Shown here in pieces: positions 1-4,034 of a DNA stretch of 7,321 bases (position 1 is the stretch's first letter; the number at the start of each line of letters is the position of its first letter). The DNA is taken from the NCBI GenBank assembly GCA_002450985.1, contig DKBA01000210.1, positions 27,764 through 35,084 of the forward strand. Reading direction: 5' to 3'. The notes under the pieces are model-generated. The model was not told the origin of the DNA. It was given only the letters and a program-made list of their open reading frames with translations, and did not search any database. A program made the position numbers and the translations under genes. The DNA comes from Acidimicrobiia bacterium UBA6912. Lineage in GTDB: Bacteria > Actinomycetota > Acidimicrobiia > Spongiisociales > UBA5794.

Positions 1-890
1 AGGTCGGGGAGTGATGGGCAGGTGCGATGGCGCCGCAGCACCTCGGCGACGCGAGCCCGGTCGATCGCATCGCCCACGGCCTCGGCCGCAGACGCCGCCT
101 CGATGGCGGAGGTGCGCCGGAACCTGCGGGACCGGCGCCGGTCGTCGAGCCTGCCGGCGAGCATCATGACCGGGCCGAGGAAGGCGAACAGCGCCATGCG
201 GGGATACACCACCACCGCCATGGTGATCCCGAACAGGATCGGGACTATCAGGGCCGCCACTCCCAATCGTGTCCGCGGCGCAGGCGGTTTCGGGGGGGCC
301 GGCACCTCGACGACCGCTGCATCGTCGGTGACGACACGCCGCGGCGGGCGGTTGAAGGGGACCGTGCCTCGCCGCCCGGGGACCGAGCGCAGCGGAGCCA
401 CCGCTGTTCCGGCGGGAAGCCAGGACAGCAGGCATCCGCCGATGCGAAGCAGCCCGGCCGGAACGAGGGGCCGCCACGCGGCACCGCCCGCCGCGACGTA
501 CGCGTCGCCACCGGCGCCGATGCGGACCACGGCGTGGCGTGGCCGAACGCCGGGAGCACGCACTGCGACGTTGGCGCCCGGCCCGCTGCCGATCACGTGA
601 AGGCCGGGGACGAGCCGGACGCTCATCCCGGCGCCGGGCCCGGCGACGACCCGAAGATCGCCTACCCCGGGGGCAGGACCTGGGGGGGCCTCGGAAGCGA
701 CGGTTCCTCCGGCGTGGATGCCGAGGTCGCCGACGGGGAGGTCGACGCTGAACAGCTTCCCATCGACGAAGAGCGCCGGGGCGTCTGCATCGCCGAGCAC
801 CGCTCGCGCCACCTCGGCGAGCGTGACCCCGTCCGTGAGCCTGACGTCGAGCTCCTGCTCGCGGTCCTCGTGACGAGCAACCAGCTGCAT
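1..890 (-). CDS. FtsK/SpoIIIE-type type VII secretion ATPase, N-terminal 296 residues (partial)
   Basis: Read leftward from ATG at 890-888, the frame stays open to the window edge, so the ATPase domains lie outside. Visible parts are: residues 1-68, a ubiquitin-like-looking segment (VTLAEVA, then ALFVDGKLF); residues 78-160, an FHA-like beta domain; PFNRPPR at 178-184, a motif I associate with the juxtamembrane part of FtsK/SpoIIIE secretion proteins; a Pro-rich linker at 198-206; two hydrophobic segments at about 209-228 and 232-246; then a basic stretch, LDDRRRSRR. This order matches actinobacterial EccC/EssC-like motor proteins that energise WXG100 export at the membrane. The start follows the upstream gene's stop with one base between (TGA-G-ATG), suggesting translational coupling; only a weak G-run precedes it. 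The FHA-like domain lacks canonical phosphothreonine-binding residues. The family call is fairly firm from architecture and the two WXG100-like neighbours, but no P-loop is visible. Confidence 0.78.
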   Translation of the reverse strand, partial: MQLVARHEDREQELDVRLTDGVTLAEVARAVLGDADAPALFVDGKLFSVDLPVGDLGIHAGGTVASEAPPGPAPGVGDLRVVAGPGAGMSVRLVPGLHVIGSGPGANVAVRAPGVRPRHAVVRIGAGGDAYVAAGGAAWRPLVPAGLLRIGGCLLSWLPAGTAVAPLRSVPGRRGTVPFNRPPRRVVTDDAAVVEVPAPPKPPAPRTRLGVAALIVPILFGITMAVVVYPRMALFAFLGPVMMLAGRLDDRRRSRRFRRTSAIEAASAAEAVGDAIDRARVAEVLRRHRTCPSLPD

Positions 891-891
891 C

Positions 892-1212
892 TCAGAAGAC
901 CCCCGCAGGGATGTCGCCGCCGCCGGCAGCGCCCTCAGCGGCAGCGGAAGCAGCCGCAGCCGCAGCCGCAGCTTCCGCGGCGCGCTGGGCGGCGGCAGCC
1001 GATTCCAGCGAGGCCGCAACCTCGCGCAGCGTCGATGCCACCGTTGCGAGATGGCCCGCCGCGGCGGATGCCTCCTCCACGAAGGCATCCGCCGCCGGGC
1101 AGTCCCACGCCTGGGCCGACAGCGCGGCGAGGCCGTCGAACGCCGACTCGATCTCGCCCGCATACCAGCGGAGCTGGGAGGCGGCGATCTCCTTCTCGAC
1201 GGCCGTTGACAC
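892..1212 (-). CDS. WXG100-like small helical protein with Ala-rich tail
   Basis: 106 residues from a GTG at 1212-1210, preceded by a strong GAGGGGAG ribosome binding site. It lies 30 bp downstream of the WXG100 gene and one base before the FtsK-type ATPase gene, so it is the middle gene of the operon. Size and position fit the second partner of an ESX-type pair. The sequence predicts a helical hairpin: a helix around residues 4-33, a turn at QAWDCPAADAF (34-44), and a second long helix from about 45 to 80. The turn has Trp36-Asp-Cys38 where the family has Trp-X-Gly. After residue 70 it is almost pure Ala with a few Ser, Glu, Gln and Arg, then GAAGGGD and a short hydrophobic end. No C-terminal YxxxD/E export signal is present. 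It may be a substrate, or a chaperone-like partner of the 91-residue protein. Coding is well supported; the exact function is not. Confidence 0.75.
   Translation of the reverse strand: MSTAVEKEIAASQLRWYAGEIESAFDGLAALSAQAWDCPAADAFVEEASAAAGHLATVASTLREVAASLESAAAAQRAAEAAAAAAAASAAAEGAAGGGDIPAGVF
950..972. repeat. GCAGCC tandem hexanucleotide repeat inside the WXG100-like gene
   Basis: Just under four copies of GCAGCC in a row, inside the part of the 892-1212 gene coding for the poly-Ala tail. The period is a multiple of three, so copy-number change by slippage would alter tail length without a frameshift. It could equally be a by-product of Ala codon use. Confidence 0.6.
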
Positions 1213-1242
1213 GTCGCAGCTCCCCTCGCCGTCGTCGTCGGA

Positions 1243-1518
1243 TCAGACCGCGCCGTGGAAGACGAGGTCGTACTCGGCTGCCTTGTCGTCGAGCGCCTTG
1301 CTCGTGGCCTCCATGTCGATCTTCAGCTGCTCGAGCATCGGCTTGTACTGCTCGCTGAAGTCGGCGTTGAACTGCTCGGCGATGCCGCCGGTCCAGATCA
1401 GCGCCCCGATCGAGGCCGTGACCGCACCGATGATCTCCTCGACGCCACCTGCGCTGTTGATGAATGCGACACCGGTGTCACGCAGCGTCTGGGAATCGAC
1501 CTGTTGGATGCCCGCCAT
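1243..1518 (-). CDS. WXG100 family (ESAT-6-like) type VII secretion protein
   Basis: 91 residues from ATG at 1518-1516, with AAGGAG about nine bases upstream. Family members form four-helix bundle dimers and are exported by the FtsK/SpoIIIE-type motor encoded two genes downstream. The sequence shows the hallmark hairpin: helix 1 at about residues 8-39, Trp42-Thr-Gly44 at the turn (in ALIWTGGIAEQF), and helix 2 at about 45-83 with heptad-like spacing (FNADFSEQYKPMLEQL). Length is close to the usual 95-100. The C-terminus is short (EYDLVFHGAV), with no YxxxD/E signal of the mycobacterial kind. An upstream in-frame TTG (1599) would add 27 residues unlike the family and would overlap the promoter -35, so I reject it. 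It is the first gene of the leftward operon, transcribed from the TTGACA promoter at 1571-1599. Confidence 0.88.
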   Translation of the reverse strand: MAGIQQVDSQTLRDTGVAFINSAGGVEEIIGAVTASIGALIWTGGIAEQFNADFSEQYKPMLEQLKIDMEATSKALDDKAAEYDLVFHGAV

Positions 1519-1570
1519 GGAACACGCTCCTTGCTCACGGCCCGGACCCCCGCCCGGACTTCTGGCGGGA

Positions 1571-1599
1571 ACGCTATGACGATGTATGACGCTTGTCAA
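1571..1599 (-). promoter_or_regulatory. Sigma70-type promoter of the leftward WXG100-FtsK operon
   Basis: On the minus strand a perfect -35 TTGACA (1599-1594) is followed after 17 bp by a TAGCGT -10 (1576-1571). Transcription should begin near 1564, giving a leader of about 46 bases carrying the AAGGAG site of the WXG100 gene. Spacing and -35 are consensus; the start point is inferred. Confidence 0.65.
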
Positions 1600-1614
1600 C
1601 GCTTGTTTGACCTT
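1575..1614. repeat. Four 10-bp-phased degenerate direct repeats in the divergent promoter region
   Basis: TATGACG occurs at 1575-1581 and 1585-1591, and ACGCTTGT at 1589-1596 and 1599-1606. Cut into decamers from 1575, the stretch gives four related units, each with T/G at the first position and mostly an AC(G)CTT-like end. The 10-bp period is one helical turn. The array overlaps the leftward -35 and -10 and reaches the edge of the rightward -35, a position suited to a regulator affecting both operons. Confidence 0.55.
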
Positions 1615-1641
1615 GCAACCAAATGTGACGATGGGTAAGGT
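1613..1641 (+). promoter_or_regulatory. Candidate promoter of the TcpC-like gene
   Basis: TTGCAA (1613-1618) and TAAGGT (1636-1641) are separated by 17 bp. An alternative -35, TTGACC at 1607-1612, matches consensus better but gives a 23-bp spacer. The expected start is near 1648, with AGGAGG at 1656-1661 and ATG at 1667. It faces away from the TTGACA promoter, the two -35 elements being about 14 bp apart. Confidence 0.5.
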
Positions 1642-1666
1642 TCGGCGGGATCGACAGGAGGTACCG

Positions 1667-2569
1667 ATGCCCTACGACACCATCGAGGCGCCCCCGCCGC
1701 TCGAGCTGCTGGAGGTGACCGTCGAGGCCGCAGCGACCGAGGCCCCGCCTCCGCCCCGTCCGGCACGACCGCGGGGACGAGCCGCCGTGATCGCCGGTGT
1801 GGTCGTGGCCGTGGTTGCAGGTGCGATCTGGGCGACGTCGGTCCCCCGCGGGGACGTACCGGCGACCGATGCCGCCACGGCCCCGCCGGGACTCGAGGGA
1901 TTCGCCGAGATGTTCGTCGCCACCTACCTCACCGCAGCGGGCGACGACGGGGCAGCCGAGCTGCGACGGTTCTACGCCGCCGGCCCCGACGGCTCGGCGC
2001 TGCACGGCATCGATCGCTGGGTCACCCGCACGGCTGCCGTGGCGGTGGACGAGCGTTCACCGGGGCAGTGGCATGTGACCGTCGCCGCGGATGTGCTGAG
2101 CTTCGACGGAACCGGGTACCGTCGAGATGGCGTTCACCACTACCTGGTGGGCGTGGTCGAAAGCACCGCCGGTCTCGCCGCCACCAGCCTGCCGGCGCGG
2201 GTGCCCGCCCCGCCCCCGGCGCCGATCGCGGCCATGACGGGCGGAGCTGCGATCGACGACCCGTCCGTGCACGCCCTCGTCACCGGCTTCCTCGACGCCT
2301 ACCTGACCGGCGCCGGTGACCTGCGCGCCTACGCATCAGGCGACATCGTTGCCGGGGTGCCCGATGCATTCGTCACCGTGGCGGTCACGGACATCACCGG
2401 GCTGGTCGACCCGGCGGGTCTCCTCCGGCTGCGGGTGCGAGGCACGGCAACCGAGGCCGACGGCGGAACCCTCCCGATCGAGTACCAGCTCGCCGTGGTC
2501 GCCGAGAACGCCACCATGCGGGTCGCCGAGATCGCCGCACCGCCTCCTCCGCCGAGTCGAGCCGGCTGA
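1667..2569 (+). CDS. Bitopic membrane protein with two NTF2-like domains, TcpC/VirB8-like (putative)
   Basis: 300 residues. ATG at 1667 is chosen because AGGAGG (1656-1661) lies five bases upstream; a start 27 codons earlier would fall before the promoter. Layout: a Pro/Ala-rich cytoplasmic tail (1-38, PRPARPRGR), one transmembrane helix at about 39-57, then an outside region with two duplicated halves. Half 1 (about 75-182) opens with FVATYLTAAGDD and ends YLVGVV...SLPARVPAPP. Half 2 (about 200-296) opens with FLDAYLTGAGD and ends YQLAVV...AEIAAPPPPP. A single N-terminal helix plus two tandem NTF2-like folds is the architecture of TcpC of Gram-positive conjugation systems, a VirB8 relative that scaffolds the transfer channel. 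The similarity here is by motif and layout, not alignment. It sits divergent from a type VII-like operon, so it could be an accessory channel subunit. An uncharacterised lipid- or peptide-binding protein is the alternative. Confidence 0.6.
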   Translation: MPYDTIEAPPPLELLEVTVEAAATEAPPPPRPARPRGRAAVIAGVVVAVVAGAIWATSVPRGDVPATDAATAPPGLEGFAEMFVATYLTAAGDDGAAELRRFYAAGPDGSALHGIDRWVTRTAAVAVDERSPGQWHVTVAADVLSFDGTGYRRDGVHHYLVGVVESTAGLAATSLPARVPAPPPAPIAAMTGGAAIDDPSVHALVTGFLDAYLTGAGDLRAYASGDIVAGVPDAFVTVAVTDITGLVDPAGLLRLRVRGTATEADGGTLPIEYQLAVVAENATMRVAEIAAPPPPPSRAG

Positions 2570-2601
2570 GCGGCTTCGCCTCGCGGCATCACGCGCTGCC
2601 A

Positions 2602-2639
2602 CGCCGGCACGACGGTCGATCGGGGCGAGCGCCGGCACG
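2602..2639. repeat. Pair of 10-bp direct repeats CGCCGGCACG
   Basis: Identical CGCCGGCACG copies at 2602-2611 and 2630-2639, 28 bp apart start to start, just upstream of the TAGTGT hexamer of the next gene. They may be an operator, but short GC-rich repeats arise easily at this base composition. Confidence 0.3.
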
Positions 2640-2644
2640 TTGGG

Positions 2645-2650
2645 TAGTGT
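2645..2650 (+). promoter_or_regulatory. Candidate -10 element of the TIGR03086-family gene
   Basis: TAGTGT fits the TANNNT pattern and lies in the 142-bp gap between the TcpC-like gene and the next start. No convincing -35 is seen 16-18 bp upstream. The predicted leader of about 55 bases contains the GAGGAGAGGA ribosome binding site at 2694-2703. Confidence 0.35.
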
Positions 2651-2711
2651 CGATATCGCTACCGGGCGATCGTCGACTTGGCGACGTGCCCCCGAGGAGA
2701 GGACCGCAATC

Positions 2712-3266
2712 GTGGATCTGCCCGCCGCCATCGCCACTGCCGCCGCGAAGACGGGCGCAATCGCCGCAAACGTGGGCCCCGAGCACATGGCTGCGCCGAC
2801 GCCGTGCGCCGACTTCGATGTCGTCGCCCTGGCCGCGCACATGTCGCTGGCCCCGGTCAGCATCGCGGCTGCCCGGCGAACAGCGTATGTGGGCGAGGAT
2901 TTCGACCCGGGATCCTGGCCCCACCAGTTCCTCGCCGACCTCGCCGACCTTCCCGCCGCATGGGCGGAGCCCGGAGCGCTCGAGGGCACCGTGGTTTTCG
3001 GTCGCGGCGAGATGCCTGCCCTGCAAGCGGCCTCCATCACCCTGATGGAGCTCCTCCTCCATGGCTGGGATCTGGCCCGGGCCACCGGCCAGGCCTACGC
3101 CGTCGACGAGGAGCTCGGCGAGATGGTGTACCGCATCGTCGAGGCGGGCCGCCCGGCCGGAACGGAGCGGGGCTTCTTCGGGCCACCGATCGACACTCCG
3201 GACGGTTCGTCACGTTTCGAGCAAGCGCTCGCCCTCAGCGGCCGTGACCCGGCTTGGACCGGCTGA
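2712..3266 (+). CDS. TIGR03086 / mycothiol-dependent maleylpyruvate isomerase-like metal-binding protein
   Basis: 184 residues from a GTG at 2712 with a strong purine-rich site (GAGGAGAGGA) eight bases upstream; the frame is open further upstream but has no other good start. It belongs by appearance to the DinB-like fold family that includes actinobacterial mycothiol-dependent maleylpyruvate isomerase. Supporting marks: PTPCADFDVVALAAHM at 29-44, with His43 in the helix-1 metal position; MELLLHGWDLARATGQ at 112-127, giving Glu113 and His117 spaced as the other two metal ligands, plus Asp120; and a C-terminal RFEQALALSGRDPAW of the kind that ends TIGR03086 members. Length is near the family's usual 190-200. 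The metal triad is intact, so it is probably a functional metalloenzyme or thiol-S-transferase, but neighbours give no pathway and most relatives lack a known substrate. Confidence 0.82.
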   Translation: MDLPAAIATAAAKTGAIAANVGPEHMAAPTPCADFDVVALAAHMSLAPVSIAAARRTAYVGEDFDPGSWPHQFLADLADLPAAWAEPGALEGTVVFGRGEMPALQAASITLMELLLHGWDLARATGQAYAVDEELGEMVYRIVEAGRPAGTERGFFGPPIDTPDGSSRFEQALALSGRDPAWTG

Positions 3267-3269
3267 GCG

Positions 3270-3887
3270 TCATTCCGGCCCGTTCAGCACGTGGTGCCGC
3301 ACCCAGGCGTGCATCGCGATCCCCGAGGCGACGCCGACGTTGATCGACCGCGTGGAGCCGAACTGGGTGATCGCGTACACCGTGTCACAGGCGGCGAGCA
3401 TCTCCTCCGACAACCCCGGCCCCTCCTGACCGAAGACGAGCACGCACCGGTCGGGGAGGGCGGCAGTCTCGAGGGGGATCGCCCCCGGCAGGATGTCGAT
3501 CCCGACGAGGGGAAGGGCCTCGGACCCGGCCCACGCCGCGAGCTCGGCCACCGTGGCGTGGTGGGCGACGTGCTGATAACGATCGGTGACCATCGCTCCC
3601 CTGCGGTTCCAGCGCTTGTTGCCGACGATGTGCACGCCGGCGGCGAGGAAGGCGTTGGCGTTGCGGACGATCGTGCCGATGTTGAGGTCGTGCTGCCAGT
3701 TCTCGATGGCGACGTGGAACGCGTGGCGCCGGGCGTCGAGATCGCTCACGATCGCCGAACGCCGCCAGTAGCGATAGCGGTCGATGACATTGCGAGAGTC
3801 GCCGTCGCGCAAGAGCTCCGGGTCGAGCCGGGGGTCGTCCGGCCAGGGCTCGGGGTGGGGGCCGACGCCGACCCTTCGCTCGCTCAT
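3270..3887 (-). CDS. TrmH/SpoU-family RNA 2'-O-methyltransferase
   Basis: 205 residues from ATG at 3887-3885. This family uses S-adenosylmethionine to methylate a ribose 2'-hydroxyl in tRNA or rRNA through a C-terminal trefoil knot (SPOUT fold). All three family motifs are present: motif 1 HDLNIGTIVRNANAF (66-80) with Asn69 and the catalytic-type Arg75; motif 2 LVFGQEGPGLSEE (150-162) with Glu155; motif 3 STRSINVGVASGIAMHAW (178-195) with Ser181 and Asn183. It lacks the L30e-like N-terminal domain of RlmB-type members; residues 1-55 are a short charged, Arg/Asp-rich leader (WPDDPRLDPELL, VIDRYRYWRR). The target nucleotide cannot be assigned. There is no strong ribosome binding site; a TAGCCT box seven bases before ATG suggests a leaderless message. 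An in-frame extension to 3977 would pass through that box and looks noncoding. Its stop is three bases from that of the convergent upstream gene. Confidence 0.92.
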   Translation of the reverse strand: MSERRVGVGPHPEPWPDDPRLDPELLRDGDSRNVIDRYRYWRRSAIVSDLDARRHAFHVAIENWQHDLNIGTIVRNANAFLAAGVHIVGNKRWNRRGAMVTDRYQHVAHHATVAELAAWAGSEALPLVGIDILPGAIPLETAALPDRCVLVFGQEGPGLSEEMLAACDTVYAITQFGSTRSINVGVASGIAMHAWVRHHVLNGPE

Positions 3888-3894
3888 GCTCGCC

Positions 3895-3900
3895 AGGCTA
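3895..3900 (-). promoter_or_regulatory. Candidate -10 element giving a leaderless TrmH-family mRNA
   Basis: On the minus strand TAGCCT ends seven bases before the ATG at 3887, the distance at which transcription would start at the A of the start codon. The lack of a good ribosome binding site fits. No clear -35 is seen. Confidence 0.45.
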
Positions 3901-3990
3901 TCGGGTGACCGGCGGAGACCCCGATCGGCCGAGGCGAGGATGCACCCCGAGGCGTTGCTCCCTTCCCACGGACGCAACGAGTGGACGCAC

Positions 3991-3996
3991 TAGATT
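3991..3996 (+). promoter_or_regulatory. Candidate -10 element of the glucosidase-LacI operon
   Basis: TAGATT fits the actinobacterial TANNNT -10 and lies nine bases upstream of the LacI-type operator. Transcription would start near 4003. The best -35 position (3968-3973, ACGGAC) is poor, so the promoter may be weak or need an activator. Confidence 0.45.
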
Positions 3997-4004
3997 CGCA
4001 GCCC

Positions 4005-4018
4005 TGGAAGCGTTTTCA
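4005..4018 (+). promoter_or_regulatory. LacI/CcpA-type operator, TGGAAGCGTTTTCA
   Basis: A 14-bp near-palindrome with the central CG typical of LacI-family operators. Compared with the known cre pattern TGWAANCGNTNWCA, only the third base differs. It overlaps the predicted transcription start and lies 17 bp upstream of the glucosidase GTG, a classic repressor roadblock position. The LacI-family gene two frames downstream has a recognition helix of the SVATVSR type, akin to the SMATVSR helix of CcpA-like proteins, which supports the pairing. Confidence 0.72.
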
Positions 4019-4034
4019 GCGACGGGAGCCCGGC

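Noticed and set aside
27..1358. 443-codon rightward open frame
   Set aside because: Arg/Pro/Gly-rich low-complexity translation lying antisense to three well-supported leftward genes; a high-GC shadow frame.
911..1579. 222-codon rightward open frame rich in Ala and Ser
   Set aside because: Antisense to the two WXG100-like genes, spans their gap and promoter, and shows no recognisable domain.
2316..2711. Upstream in-frame extension of the TIGR03086 gene
   Set aside because: It overlaps the TcpC-like gene in another frame and reads as low-complexity Arg/Ser/Pro; the GTG at 2712 has a strong ribosome binding site and starts the conserved domain.
2570..2711. Possible terminator or small RNA in the spacer after the TcpC-like gene
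   Set aside because: Only short 3-4 bp pairings are visible; no stem comparable with the one at 6662-6693 and no T-tract.
2336..3085. 249-codon leftward open frame across the TcpC-like and TIGR03086 genes
   Set aside because: Covers parts of two supported genes on the other strand and has no domain or ribosome binding site I can defend.
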